A stretch of DNA of 32,807 bases from Lysobacterales bacterium (GCA_015485125.1 WFUE01000106.1:1-32807); one strand, 5' to 3'. Positions 1 to 9,189 are shown, counted from the stretch's first letter. Notes: generated from the sequence alone by a model not told the origin. A program made the numbers and translations.

Positions 1-1122
1 GACAGCCAGCAGATGGCACTGCGCCTGGCGCGACTGCAAACCCTGCCCCGGCTGTACCAGAAGCTGGATGGTGCGTGGTGGCACAAACAACTGGAGAACC
101 AGCAACAGCAGGGTACGGAAGATGAACTGCTGGCCGGGCGTATTCGACAATTACTGGATGAAGGCTACAACTTCATGGCCCAGATGCAGTTGACACGGCC
201 TGAAGGTGCCAATGCACAGGAACGCTTTGAACAGGTGCTGGCCCTGGATCCAGAAAATTCTAAAGCAAAAAAAGGCTTGCAAAAGGTTCTTGAGAAATTG
301 CTGGAACTTGCGGACAAGGCCATGGAAGCCGAGGATCTGGCCCGGGCGTCCCGCTATCTGAAAAGTGCACGCGGGCTGGGATTCTCATCCGATTTACTGA
401 AAACCGCAGAAGAGAAACTGGCGCATCTACAGGAAAAGCGAACGTACGCCGAACCATCCGGAAGCGAGCAAACGGTCAGCACGCGCTTGCCTGCGGATAT
501 CCCCGCCTTGTTGGCTTATGCGGAGCAACACAAGCGGCGACAACCCGAGCAGGCCATCCAGGCCTGGCGTGCGGTCTTGCGTCAGGATCCTGCCAATCTG
601 GAGGCCAGCGATGCCCTGACACGCATGGCACAGGCACTGGCACTGGATGCGGAGTTTTTGCTGGAACAGGAGGATGTGCCAGAAGCGCAGAAACGTCTGC
701 AATGGGCCATGCTGGCTGACCCCGAACACCCCGACGTCAAATCCGTACGGAGAAAGTTCAAACGGATCAGGCAAGCGCAGCAGGTGCAACAGAAGAGCTC
801 GAACGACGATGTATCACAGCTGAAGCAGGCGGCTCAGGCACAGCGATTGTTGAACCGCGCCCAGTCCACCGAGCGTCTGGAAGAAATGAAAGCACTGGAG
901 CAGGAACTGGCGACAATCGGCAATCACTCCGAACGCATTGAACAGGCCATGAACCAACGCGCACAACAGCGTATCGAGCAATTGTTGCAGGCCAACGATT
1001 TGCAACAGGCCGATGCCTGGTTGCAATGGCTGGAGCATAGGGAAGGAGGCACCGCGGCGGCCGCGCCTCTGCGCCTGCGCTGGCGAGCCAAAATGGCGGA
1101 AGCTTCAGATACCGGCCAATAA
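1..1122 (+). CDS. TPR-like helical repeat protein, 5' end outside window
   Basis: The reading frame is open from the first base of the window, so the gene very probably begins upstream; the ATG at 13 is only the first one visible. What remains is a hydrophilic, Gln/Leu/Ala-rich, almost wholly helical region with tetratricopeptide-like units, for example segments ending in LALDPENSKA and LRQDPANLEA. The stretch LTRPEGANAQERFEQVLALDP resembles linker repeats I associate with the C-terminal parts of bacterial Ser/Thr kinase or SUMF1-type multidomain proteins, but no kinase or other catalytic domain lies inside the window. No membrane segment is seen in this part. The stop codon lies inside the 3' end of the convergent lipoprotein gene (18 bp shared). 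Function unknown; a protein-interaction scaffold is the most that can be inferred. Confidence 0.75.
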   Translation, partial: DSQQMALRLARLQTLPRLYQKLDGAWWHKQLENQQQQGTEDELLAGRIRQLLDEGYNFMAQMQLTRPEGANAQERFEQVLALDPENSKAKKGLQKVLEKLLELADKAMEAEDLARASRYLKSARGLGFSSDLLKTAEEKLAHLQEKRTYAEPSGSEQTVSTRLPADIPALLAYAEQHKRRQPEQAIQAWRAVLRQDPANLEASDALTRMAQALALDAEFLLEQEDVPEAQKRLQWAMLADPEHPDVKSVRRKFKRIRQAQQVQQKSSNDDVSQLKQAAQAQRLLNRAQSTERLEEMKALEQELATIGNHSERIEQAMNQRAQQRIEQLLQANDLQQADAWLQWLEHREGGTAAAAPLRLRWRAKMAEASDTGQ

Positions 1123-3045
1123 CGCGTAGCGCACCATTTCCGTGTAAATATCTTCCAGCGGATTGCCCTTGGCCCGGGCAATCACCCAGGCGCGCGCTGT
1201 CAATTCAGCGGCCTCGGCATAATTGCCACGCTCAGCCTGTAACCGGGCCTTTTCCAGGTGGCCTTTTTCGCTGTTGCTCAGTGTAGCCACCAGTTCATCA
1301 CTCATGGCATCCGCCACTTCCTGCAACAAATCCTTGAGCATCTCCGAGTCGCTGGGCAAATCGGCAATCTTCAGTGGCTTGTTGAAACTGCCCAGTTGCA
1401 CCCCTTCCGAGGAAACATCCGTCAGGGTCTTTTCCCGGCTGATGGTGCTGGTCTTGATGATTTTGGCACTGGCCGCATCGATCAGTCGATAGCTGGCAGA
1501 CAGCACCGCCGTATTCTTGTGCAGGGTGATGGCATAGCGCACGTCTTCAAATACGGGCTGCTGCAGGGTTTTCGGGGGCTCGGGCAGCTTTTTGCGCTTG
1601 CGGTTGTTCTGCCAGGCCTGCCAGTCCGGATTGGAAATTTCACGGGTGCCGGTTTGTACCCGCTCGGTCTGGAAAGTTTGCTTTTCCGAATGCTCCACAT
1701 TGGCATCAAGGATATTGCCCTGAACCAGAAAATCTGCCGGCGCAATACTCATGGCACGATTGTTTTTGCCGGCATCCAGCGCCCGTTCACGAATAATGGC
1801 TTCCAGCTCATCCCGTTCCACCATGCGTACATCATGAGGGATACGCTGGAGCAGGATGCTGGTCAATGCCGCAGACAAAGCAGCACCCAGCCCCTGGTGT
1901 TCGGACGTAGCCTTGAACGGGCTGATACTCAGGCGATGGATGGCCTGATTCAGCGTGGCTTCTGCCGGGCGCTGAATCTTGGCTTCCATGGTTTCGGGGT
2001 GGGGGTGTATCTGTTGCAACATGAGCAGATAAGTCAGTTGCAGGCCAGGCAAGCCTTCCTGATTGGCGCGCACCGCCAGGGTCTGCAAAGCCTTGCGCAA
2101 GGGCGCTTCCCAATCCTGAGTCGTAGTCAATGGCTGTCCGGCCATCAGTAGAATTTCCCGTGCCTGTTGATAGTGCTCCCAGGCTTCAACCCAGTTTTCA
2201 CCCTTCAGCGCGGCTTGGCCTCGGTCAGCATGATATTGCGCCAGGGCGGCGATCTGCGTGGCCAGATTGCGGATGACGGACTGGCCGGCCTCCCCCAGTG
2301 CCATCAGCTGTCGCAGATTTTCCAGGGCCTGTTGCGGTTGCCCGTCCTCCAGCGCCTGTTCAAAGGCATTCGCCAGCAGGGCAGCCTGTGCCTGTTGATG
2401 GAGACGCAGCAATTGCGGATGGGAAGGCAGTTCCTGCAAAGCAGCGGCAAGCAATTCCTCCGCGGCCGGGTACTGATACTGCTGTATCAGTTCGCTTACC
2501 TGCTGGCGAATGGCCGCCACGTACTGGTTTTCCACATCTTCCTGCATCAGTTCCATGCGTTGCCCGCTCAGGGCTTCCAGCCTGGCCAGCTGTTGCAGGC
2601 GTTTTTTCAACAGCATCGGGTCGGTTTGCTGCAGGGCCAGTTGCTGATCGGCCAGGGCCAGTTCGGTTTTTTGCCGTTCCTTTTTCAGCCAGGAAGAAAA
2701 ATCGGCCGCTTGACGGGTATCCAGTTTTTGCAGGCGTTCGATCAGTGGCAGCCCTTGTTCCAGGCGGAATACAGGAATATGCCCACCGGTCCGCTCGCGC
2801 TCACTTTCCTGCTGAAACCGGCCAGCCAGCGCACGCGCCAGTTTCTGTTGCAATTGCTGGATCTGGGTGTTCAGACGGGTATCACCCGGTAATTGTTGCT
2901 GACGGGCTTGCATCTCGTGCAACAGTTTTTCCATCTGCTCGACCGTGTTGGCCTGTGCCAGCGTGTGTTCATCGTAAACGGGGGTGCTGGGGCCGCAACC
3001 GGACAGCAGGGTGAATACAAGCAGTACAAGCAAGCTCAGGCGCAT
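1105..3045 (-). CDS. Large outer-membrane-type lipoprotein with CsgG-like domain
   Basis: A 646-residue protein that opens with a lipoprotein signal, MRLSLLVLLVFTLLSGCG. The lipobox is LSGC with Gly at +2, which predicts acylation and outer-membrane sorting. Residues about 30-360 are Gln/Leu-rich and helical, with coiled-coil or TPR-like character. From about residue 370 there is a segment resembling CsgG/curli-assembly-type domains: SISPF, then a helix, then VRMVERDELEAIIRE near 406-417, followed by beta-rich sequence ending near 580. A final TPR-like helix pair closes the protein. The gene converges on and overlaps the TPR gene, and the two share a repeat-rich style, so a common envelope role is possible. 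It has its own good -10 (TATAAT) about 40 bp upstream. CsgG similarity is judged by eye; no function is assigned. Confidence 0.8.
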   Translation of the reverse strand: MRLSLLVLLVFTLLSGCGPSTPVYDEHTLAQANTVEQMEKLLHEMQARQQQLPGDTRLNTQIQQLQQKLARALAGRFQQESERERTGGHIPVFRLEQGLPLIERLQKLDTRQAADFSSWLKKERQKTELALADQQLALQQTDPMLLKKRLQQLARLEALSGQRMELMQEDVENQYVAAIRQQVSELIQQYQYPAAEELLAAALQELPSHPQLLRLHQQAQAALLANAFEQALEDGQPQQALENLRQLMALGEAGQSVIRNLATQIAALAQYHADRGQAALKGENWVEAWEHYQQAREILLMAGQPLTTTQDWEAPLRKALQTLAVRANQEGLPGLQLTYLLMLQQIHPHPETMEAKIQRPAEATLNQAIHRLSISPFKATSEHQGLGAALSAALTSILLQRIPHDVRMVERDELEAIIRERALDAGKNNRAMSIAPADFLVQGNILDANVEHSEKQTFQTERVQTGTREISNPDWQAWQNNRKRKKLPEPPKTLQQPVFEDVRYAITLHKNTAVLSASYRLIDAASAKIIKTSTISREKTLTDVSSEGVQLGSFNKPLKIADLPSDSEMLKDLLQEVADAMSDELVATLSNSEKGHLEKARLQAERGNYAEAAELTARAWVIARAKGNPLEDIYTEMVRYALLAGI

Positions 3046-3083
3046 GGCGGGCGGTTGTCCTGTTTAGGTGTTGGATGAAAAGG

Positions 3084-3089
3084 ATTATA
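3084..3089 (-). promoter_or_regulatory. Candidate -10 box for the lipoprotein gene
   Basis: A perfect TATAAT preceded by TTG lies on the minus strand about 40 bp upstream of the lipoprotein start, in the 75-bp gap after the sulfurylase/kinase gene. No clear -35 hexamer is present 16-18 bp upstream, so the match rests on the -10 alone. Confidence 0.45.
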
Positions 3090-3120
3090 CAAAGTCTTCC
3101 GGTTCACGGTGGCATGCCCA

Positions 3121-4821
3121 TCAATTTCTTTCGGGAAGAATCAGCCCCATGGCCTCCAGTTTGAGCAGGATGCGCTGCACGGCCTGTTCGGGCGACATTT
3201 GTTGGGTATCCAGGCGCAGCTCCGGGTTTTCCGGTACTTCATAGGGGTCGGAAATGCCGGTGAAATGCTGGATCTTGCCGGCTCGGGCGGCTGCATAGAG
3301 GCCCTTGCGATCCCGTTGTTCGCAGACCTCCAGTGGTGTGCTGATATGGACTTCGATGAACGCACCGTAGTGCTGGATCATTTCCCGTACTTCCTGTCGG
3401 GTGGCGGTGTACGGGGCGATGGGAGCGCAGATGGCCACCCCCCGGTTCTTGGTGATCTCGCTGGCCACAAAACCGATACGGCGCACGTTCAGTTCTCGGT
3501 GTTCGCGGCTGAAGCCCAATTCACTGGACAAGTGCTTGCGGACGATGTCCCCATCCAGCAGGGTGACAGGCCGGTTGCCTTCTTCCAGCAGGCGGATCAT
3601 CAAGGCATTGGCCAGGGTGGATTTTCCCGCCCCGGAAAGGCCGGTGAAAAAGACGGTGAATCCCTGCTGATGACGTGGAGGATAGCGCTTGCGCAGTTCG
3701 GCCATGACCTCGGGCCAGGAAAACCATTCCGGCACCTCCAGCCCCTGTTCCAGCCGGCTGCGCAACTCCGTGCCGGACAATTCCAGCACTTCATCCTTCT
3801 CGCCGATTTCCTCTTCCGTACAATACCGCCCCTTGCCCGGCACCCAGGCGACTTTCTTGAATGGCACCAGTTCGATGCCGATTTCTTCCGCATGCCGTTC
3901 CACGAGCACCTGTGCGGCATACGGGTCATACCAGGGGGTGCCATCCGGCCGCATGCCAGGGCCGGCATGGTCGCGGCCCACGATGAAATGCGTACAAGCG
4001 TAATTCTTGCGGATCATGGCATGCCAAAGCGCTTCACGCGGGCCAGCCATGCGCATGGCCAGTGGTAGCAGGCTGAGCATGGCGGTATGCGCGGGGTAGC
4101 GGGGCAGGAGCCTTTCGTAGCAGCGTACTCGGGTGAAATGATCCACATCTCCGGGGCGGGTCTGCCCAACCACGGGATGAATCAGCAGATTCGCTTCGGC
4201 TTGTCGTGCCGCACGGGTCGTCAGCTCGAGATGGGCGCGATGCATGGGGTTTCTGGTCTGAAAGGCGACAATACGGTCCCACCCCATGCGCTGAAACAGT
4301 TTATGCAGTTCCTGCGGTGTATGGCGCAAGTGCATGAAATCATAGTGATTGGGCAGTTGAATGCCCTGTAATTTTCCTCCAAGATAACAGGGATGCTTTC
4401 GCAGCAGTTGAGCCACGCCGGGGTGGGCGTTATCCTCTGTGCCGAACACGGCAAGGGCTTCCCGCTTCCGATCGGGATGCCAGGCGTCGGTGATTTCCAG
4501 AATGGCCAGTGTCATGCCTTCCGGCTCCAGCAAGGCCAGATGACCGGCTTCTCGGGCGGCTTCCATGGTGGTTTCTGGTACATCCAGCGTGATGGGCATG
4601 GGCCAGAGTTGTTCATTGGCCAGCCGCATGTCAGTAAGTACCCGCTCGTAATCATCGCGGCCCATGAATCCTTGCAAGGGTGAAAAACCGCCATTGAGCA
4701 GCAATTCCACATCACAGAGTTGTTGCCGGGTCAATGTCCAGGCTGGAAGGGTCATGGCCCGCTTTTGAGCGGCTGTCCTGCCTGTTTCAGGCAATAGAAG
4801 CGTTGCCGGTGGTGTATGCAT
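3121..4821 (-). CDS. sat-cysC: Bifunctional sulfate adenylyltransferase / adenylylsulfate kinase
   Basis: A 566-residue fusion of two cytoplasmic enzymes that activate sulfate. Residues about 1-370 are a monomeric-type ATP sulfurylase (sulfate + ATP to APS + PPi), with the active-site motifs QTRNPMHRAH near 187-196 and GRDHAGPG near 278-285. Residues about 380-560 are APS kinase (APS + ATP to PAPS), with P-loop GLSGAGKST near 391-399 and the family segments LDGDIVRKHL and FTGISDPYE. Both domains look complete, unlike fusions in which one half is degenerate. The start ATG lies 18 bp after the yheS stop, so the two are probably co-transcribed. No cysDN, cysH or cysJI genes are in the window. 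The direction in vivo (assimilation, sulfation or sulfur oxidation) cannot be told from here. Confidence 0.95.
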   Translation of the reverse strand: MHTPPATLLLPETGRTAAQKRAMTLPAWTLTRQQLCDVELLLNGGFSPLQGFMGRDDYERVLTDMRLANEQLWPMPITLDVPETTMEAAREAGHLALLEPEGMTLAILEITDAWHPDRKREALAVFGTEDNAHPGVAQLLRKHPCYLGGKLQGIQLPNHYDFMHLRHTPQELHKLFQRMGWDRIVAFQTRNPMHRAHLELTTRAARQAEANLLIHPVVGQTRPGDVDHFTRVRCYERLLPRYPAHTAMLSLLPLAMRMAGPREALWHAMIRKNYACTHFIVGRDHAGPGMRPDGTPWYDPYAAQVLVERHAEEIGIELVPFKKVAWVPGKGRYCTEEEIGEKDEVLELSGTELRSRLEQGLEVPEWFSWPEVMAELRKRYPPRHQQGFTVFFTGLSGAGKSTLANALMIRLLEEGNRPVTLLDGDIVRKHLSSELGFSREHRELNVRRIGFVASEITKNRGVAICAPIAPYTATRQEVREMIQHYGAFIEVHISTPLEVCEQRDRKGLYAAARAGKIQHFTGISDPYEVPENPELRLDTQQMSPEQAVQRILLKLEAMGLILPERN

Positions 4822-4839
4822 GCTGGGGATCCCTGGATT

Positions 4840-6732
4840 TTATTCTTGGCTCAAGGCATGTTCCTGTTCTTCCAGCGCCGCCGTTTGCTCCAGCCACTGG
4901 TTTTCCTTTTCCTGGAGTTGTTGCCGTAGCTGTCCTTGTTCCTGCAAAAGTGGCTGTAGGCGGGGGCTGTTTTCAACAGTGTACAGTGTTTCATCCAGCA
5001 ACTGTGTTTCGATTTTTTGCAATGCAGTCTGCAAGCGGTCCATGTCCTTTTCCAGCTGTTGGCACTGTTTTTTCAAGGGTTGCAGTTGTGCGCGAATCCG
5101 TGCCGCACGCTTGCGCCGTTCTCGTGCCGAGTGTTCGACTTTGTCACTTTTTCCTGAATCCGCTTCGTGCGTGCGGCGCATGTGCTGGAGCCAGTCTTCC
5201 AGATTGCCGGGCCAGGCTTCCACCCGTCCGTGATCGATGTGCAGATAGTGATCGCAGCACAGTTGCAGCAGGTGCCGGTCGTGGGAAATCAGCAATACGG
5301 CCCCATCGAAATCGTTCAGCGCCAGGGCCAGGGCTTCCCGGGTTTCCATGTCCAGATGGTTGGTGGGCTCATCCAGCAGCAGCAGATTGGGCCGCTGCAG
5401 AATCACCAGAGCCAGCGCCAGGCGTGCACGCTCACCACCGGAATATTCGGCCACCGGTTGTTCCGATTTTGTCTTGCTGAACTGGAACCGGCCCAGATAA
5501 TCCCAGCACTGCTGTTCCGACCACGATGGTTGTTGCCGCTGCACATGTGAACGGGCACTGTCTTCCAGATGCAGGCGGTCCATCTGGTGCTGGGCAAAGT
5601 AGCCTACCTGCAAGCCCTTGGCTGGAAAACATTGCCCGGCCAGTGGTTGCAGTTCTCCGGCCAGTGTGCGCATGAGGGTGGACTTGCCCGCGCCATTGGG
5701 CCCCAGCAGGCCCAGCTTCTGACCAGGCAGCAAGGTCAGACGGATATTCCGCAATACCGGGTTTGCGTCATCCCAGCCCAGACTGACTTCATCCAGCTTG
5801 ATCAGGGTTGCCGGTTGCCTGTCTGGCTGCGGGAAATCGAAGACCAGCCGTCGCCGGCCGCTTTCCAACAGCACGGGTGCGAGTTTTTCCAGGGCCTTGA
5901 GCCGGCTTTGTGCCTGCTTGGCTTTGCTGGCCTTGGCACGAAAACGGCGTACGAAATCTGCCATGTGTGCCCGTTCTGCTTCGGTTTTTTCAGCTTGTTT
6001 CTGTAGCAGGCGCTGTTGCTCCAGCCGCTTGTGCTCACTTTGGCTGTAGTTACCGCGAAACAGGCGCAGTTTCCGGTTTTCCAGGTGCAGTACATGGTCA
6101 CAGACCGCGTCGAGGAACTGGCGGTCGTGAGAGATCAGCAACAGGGTGCCGCTGTAGCGTTGCAGCCATTGTTCCAGCCAGAGCACGGTTTCCATATCCA
6201 GGTGGTTGGTGGGTTCGTCCAGCAGCAGCAGATCCGACCGGCACAGCAAAGCCTGAGCGAGGTTGAGACGCATGCGCCAGCCACCGGAAAAATCCTGAAC
6301 CGGTTTATGGATGTCCGCATCGGCAAACCCCAGACCATGTAGCAGGCGCGCGGCACGGGATTCGGTCTGCCAGCCGCCGATCTGTTCGAAACGTTCGTGT
6401 AGCGTGGCAATGGCGGCTTCCGGCAGCTGTGTGTCCCGCAGCTGCTTTCGCAGGGAAATCCATTCCGCATCACCCAGCAACACATGTTCCAGTGCACTGT
6501 GTGGCAGGGCCGGTGTTTCCTGGGCGACATGAGCGATGGTCCAGTCTTCCGGCAGGGTGCAGTACCCCTGATCGGGCTCCAGTTCACCGCGAATCAGTGC
6601 AAACAGGCTGGATTTGCCGGTACCATTGGCCCCCGTCAAGGCACAATGTTGCCCGGGATGCAGTTCAAAACTGGCATCCTCAATCAACAGCTGTCCGGCA
6701 CGCCGGAGATTCAGGTGTTCACAACGAAGCAT
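4840..6732 (-). CDS. yheS: ABC-F family ATP-binding protein, YheS type
   Basis: A soluble protein of 630 residues with two ABC ATPase domains and no membrane segments, placing it in the ABC-F family of ribosome-associated translation factors. The first Walker A is GANGTGKSS (residues 34-42), with signature FSGGWRMRL and Walker B LLLLDEPTNHLDME. The second domain has GPNGAGKST, YSGGERARL and again LLLLDEPTNHLDME. Between them is the charged inter-domain linker with FRAKASKAKQAQSRLK, as in E. coli YheS, and a coiled-coil tail follows the second domain. The ORF track starts at 6789, but the ATG at 6732 (MLRCEHLNL) aligns with the family start and gives the usual length. It is first in a probable operon with sat-cysC. 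The exact role of YheS on the ribosome is less defined than that of EttA. Confidence 0.93.
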   Translation of the reverse strand: MLRCEHLNLRRAGQLLIEDASFELHPGQHCALTGANGTGKSSLFALIRGELEPDQGYCTLPEDWTIAHVAQETPALPHSALEHVLLGDAEWISLRKQLRDTQLPEAAIATLHERFEQIGGWQTESRAARLLHGLGFADADIHKPVQDFSGGWRMRLNLAQALLCRSDLLLLDEPTNHLDMETVLWLEQWLQRYSGTLLLISHDRQFLDAVCDHVLHLENRKLRLFRGNYSQSEHKRLEQQRLLQKQAEKTEAERAHMADFVRRFRAKASKAKQAQSRLKALEKLAPVLLESGRRRLVFDFPQPDRQPATLIKLDEVSLGWDDANPVLRNIRLTLLPGQKLGLLGPNGAGKSTLMRTLAGELQPLAGQCFPAKGLQVGYFAQHQMDRLHLEDSARSHVQRQQPSWSEQQCWDYLGRFQFSKTKSEQPVAEYSGGERARLALALVILQRPNLLLLDEPTNHLDMETREALALALNDFDGAVLLISHDRHLLQLCCDHYLHIDHGRVEAWPGNLEDWLQHMRRTHEADSGKSDKVEHSARERRKRAARIRAQLQPLKKQCQQLEKDMDRLQTALQKIETQLLDETLYTVENSPRLQPLLQEQGQLRQQLQEKENQWLEQTAALEEQEHALSQE

Positions 6733-6857
6733 GATAAACCGCGCATGGCAGGGGAGACGAATTGTCGCATGAGCCGCGGCCACACGCATCCCTGGAACAC
6801 ATATTCACCAGGCATGAGGAAACTTTGCAATGCGTTTTCGGGCAACTTTCCCACGGA

Positions 6858-6876
6858 TGCAGGGTCTGACCCTGCA
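6858..6876. repeat. Perfect 19-bp palindrome in a divergent promoter region
   Basis: TGCAGGGTCTGACCCTGCA is a perfect inverted repeat with 9-bp arms and one central base. It sits between the divergent yheS and FKBP genes, 7 bp upstream of the candidate -35 of the latter. There is no T-tract, so it is not an intrinsic terminator. It may be an operator or a dispersed palindromic (REP-like) element. Confidence 0.6.
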
Positions 6877-6883
6877 GGCAGAT

Positions 6884-6912
6884 TTGCCAAGTGGGTGTTG
6901 AGGCGAGACAAT
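6884..6912 (+). promoter_or_regulatory. Candidate sigma70 promoter of the FKBP gene
   Basis: TTGCCA, a 17-bp spacer and GACAAT end about 50 bp upstream of the FKBP start codon. The spacing is ideal and the hexamers are moderate matches. Confidence 0.45.
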
Positions 6913-6963
6913 AGCCAGCCGAATCGACCCGATTCTTTTTAAATTCAATCCAAGGAGAAAAGT

Positions 6964-7671
6964 ATGACCATCCTTCGCAAAGGGCTGCTGGCCCTATCGC
7001 TGAGTGCGGGTCTGGCCACCATGGCCGTGGCCGAACAAGCCAAGACCGAGAACCCACCCGTAGATCGCAAGGAGCTCAGTTACATGTTGGGTATGGATAT
7101 CGGCAACTCCCTGCGCCAGTTCAATGGCAAGTTTGATATCGATACCGTGGTGGAAGGCATGCGTGACGTGCTGGAAGGCAAGGACCTGAAAATGACCACT
7201 GAACAGGCCCGTGAAGTCAAGAAGGCCTTCTTTGCCCAGTTGCGCAAGGAAAAGGAAGAAGCCAAGGCTTCCGAAGCCAAGAAAAACCGTGAAGCCGGCC
7301 AGAAGTTCCTGGCTGAAAACGCCAAGCGGGCTGGTGTAAAAACCACCAAAAGCGGCTTGCAGTATGAAGTGATCAAGATGGGCGATGGTCCCAAGCCCAA
7401 GGCTACCGATCGCGTCAAGGTTCATTACAAGGGCACGCTGGTGGATGGTACCGAGTTCGACAGTTCCTACAAGCGTGGCCAGCCGGCCACTTTCGCGCTC
7501 AATGGTGTCATCAAGGGCTGGACGGAAGGTCTGCAACTGATGCCGGTGGGTTCCAAGTTCAAGCTCTACCTGCCACCAGAACTGGCCTATGGTTCTCGCG
7601 GCACGCCTGGCCCCATTGGTCCGGACAGCACGCTGATCTTTGAAGTGGAGTTGCTCGGTATCGAGAAGTAG
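6964..7671 (+). CDS. Exported FKBP-type peptidyl-prolyl isomerase (Mip/FkpA-like)
   Basis: A 235-residue folding catalyst that interconverts cis and trans peptide bonds before proline. Residues 1-23 form a signal peptide ending AVA, so the mature protein is probably periplasmic. Residues about 28-120 match the N-terminal helical dimerisation domain of Mip/FkpA/FklB proteins ([15 protein letters not shown]), including a long charged helix. Residues about 140-234 are the FKBP domain, with [36 protein letters not shown] and [14 protein letters not shown]. Length matches Mip. An AAGGAG ribosome-binding site lies 6 bp before the ATG, and a strong terminator follows, so it is probably a single-gene unit. 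Mip and FkpA cannot be separated by eye. Confidence 0.93.
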   Translation: MTILRKGLLALSLSAGLATMAVAEQAKTENPPVDRKELSYMLGMDIGNSLRQFNGKFDIDTVVEGMRDVLEGKDLKMTTEQAREVKKAFFAQLRKEKEEAKASEAKKNREAGQKFLAENAKRAGVKTTKSGLQYEVIKMGDGPKPKATDRVKVHYKGTLVDGTEFDSSYKRGQPATFALNGVIKGWTEGLQLMPVGSKFKLYLPPELAYGSRGTPGPIGPDSTLIFEVELLGIEK

Positions 7672-7688
7672 CGCCACGGCCAATTTCG

Positions 7689-7718
7689 AAAAAAGGCCGG
7701 AGCATTCCGGCCTTTTTT
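7689..7718 (+). terminator. Intrinsic terminator after the FKBP gene
   Basis: An A6-GGCCGG arm pairs with CCGGCC-T6 around a short loop, giving a GC stem flanked by A and T tracts. It starts 17 bp after the stop codon. The symmetry would let it work in both directions. Confidence 0.9.
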
Positions 7719-7753
7719 ATATACTCGCCATAGTCATTACCCTGGGGTTTGTT

Positions 7754-9088
7754 ATGAAAGTCACGATTTTTGGTTCAGGCTACGTGGGGCTGGTTACCGG
7801 TGCCTGCCTGGCGGAAGCCGGACATCATGTGATGTGCGTGGATGTGGATGCGGAAAAAATTGCCTTGCTGAATGCCGGTGGCGTACCGATCTACGAACCG
7901 GGTCTGGATACCCTGATTGCCGAGGGCAGGGAGAACGGACGGCTGCAATTTACCACCAGCCCGGAACATGGCGTGGCTTTTGGTGAATTCCAGTTCATTG
8001 CCGTCGGCACGCCACCGGATGAAGATGGCAGTGCGGACCTGCAATATGTGCTGCAGGTGGCCAGCACCATCGGCCAGCACATGGATGAAGAAAAAATCAT
8101 TGTCGACAAATCCACGGTGCCGGTGGGCACGGGTGACAAGGTCAAGGCCTGCGTGGCTGAACAGTTGCAGAAGCGCGGCAAGGATCTGCCTTTTCATGTG
8201 GTTTCCAACCCCGAGTTTCTCAAGGAGGGCGCGGCCATCGCCGATGCGCGCAGGCCCGACCGGATCGTTGTGGGTGCGGAAAGTGAGGAAGCACACCAGC
8301 GCATGCGCCAGCTATATGCCCCCTTCAACCGCAACCACGACAAGATCGTGGCCATGGACATTCGCTCGGCAGAGCTGACGAAATACGCGGCCAATGCCAT
8401 GCTGGCCACCAAGATCAGCTTTATGAATGAAATCGCCAATCTGGCGGAACATCTGGGCGCGGATGTGGAAATGGTGCGTCAGGGCATCGGTTCCGATCCG
8501 CGTATCGGTTTTCATTTCATCTATCCGGGCACTGGCTATGGTGGTTCCTGTTTCCCCAAGGATGTGCAGGCCCTGAAACGCATGGCTGAACAGATCGGCT
8601 ACGAACCCCTGATGATGAAAGCGGTGGAAGCGGTCAACCAGCGGCAGAAAATGCGTCTGGTCGACAAGATTCATGCCTTTTTCGGGGAAGATCTTTCCGG
8701 CAAGGTCTTCGCTCTATGGGGCCTGGCGTTCAAGCCCAATACCGATGACATGCGGGAAGCGCCCAGCCGGGTCATCATGGAAGCATTGTGGCAGGCGGGT
8801 GCCCGGGTGCAGGCCTACGATCCGGAAGCCATGCAGGAATGCCGGCGCATCTATGGCGAACGCGAGGATCTGCAACTGTGCGAAAACCCGGATCAGGCTC
8901 TGGACGGTGCCGACGCGCTGCTGCTGGTTACGGAGTGGAAACGGTTCTGGAATCCGGACCCGGACAATCTGAAAAAACGGCTGAAGCAGCCGGTGGTCTT
9001 TGATGGCCGCAATATCTATGACCCGCGGCAGATGCGGGAAGCCGGTTTCCGCTACTTTGGCATCGGCCGGGGAGAGCGGCTGGTCTGA
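7754..9088 (+). CDS. ugd: UDP-glucose 6-dehydrogenase
   Basis: A 444-residue cytoplasmic enzyme that oxidises UDP-glucose to UDP-glucuronate with two NAD+, feeding capsule, exopolysaccharide or lipid A sugar synthesis. The N-terminus carries the Rossmann motif [10 protein letters not shown] (7-16). The central domain has the catalytic segment [14 protein letters not shown] with nucleophile Cys266, and the C-terminal UDP-binding domain includes [16 protein letters not shown]. Length is normal. The ATG at 7754 is chosen because it places the NAD motif at the very N-terminus; the ORF-track start at 7640 lies in the FKBP gene and would read through the terminator. A TATACT box at 7720-7725, just after the terminator, could be the -10, though no good -35 precedes it. 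No polysaccharide genes are adjacent. Confidence 0.95.
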   Translation: MKVTIFGSGYVGLVTGACLAEAGHHVMCVDVDAEKIALLNAGGVPIYEPGLDTLIAEGRENGRLQFTTSPEHGVAFGEFQFIAVGTPPDEDGSADLQYVLQVASTIGQHMDEEKIIVDKSTVPVGTGDKVKACVAEQLQKRGKDLPFHVVSNPEFLKEGAAIADARRPDRIVVGAESEEAHQRMRQLYAPFNRNHDKIVAMDIRSAELTKYAANAMLATKISFMNEIANLAEHLGADVEMVRQGIGSDPRIGFHFIYPGTGYGGSCFPKDVQALKRMAEQIGYEPLMMKAVEAVNQRQKMRLVDKIHAFFGEDLSGKVFALWGLAFKPNTDDMREAPSRVIMEALWQAGARVQAYDPEAMQECRRIYGEREDLQLCENPDQALDGADALLLVTEWKRFWNPDPDNLKKRLKQPVVFDGRNIYDPRQMREAGFRYFGIGRGERLV

Positions 9089-9112
9089 TTCCCTGACCCG
9101 TGGGCACTGCTG

Positions 9113-9137
9113 CTATCCCTTTTGGGTAGTCTTTTTT
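9113..9137 (+). terminator. Probable weak terminator after ugd
   Basis: CTATCCC and GGGTAG form a 6-bp stem with a one-base bulge and a TTTT loop, followed by TCTTTTTT. It lies 24 bp after the ugd stop. The stem is short, so strength is uncertain. Confidence 0.5.
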
Positions 9138-9189
9138 GCCCGCAGGCGCTAGAATCCCCGGTTTCTCCCTTAGCACAGGTAGCAAAGCC

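Noticed and set aside
3109-4068. 319-residue plus-strand ORF opposite sat-cysC
   Set aside because: It is a shadow of the kinase and sulfurylase domains with no recognisable protein features.
7640-7753. Upstream extension of UDP-glucose dehydrogenase in the ORF track
   Set aside because: It lies within the FKBP coding end and the intrinsic terminator, and would put 38 unrelated residues before the NAD-binding motif.
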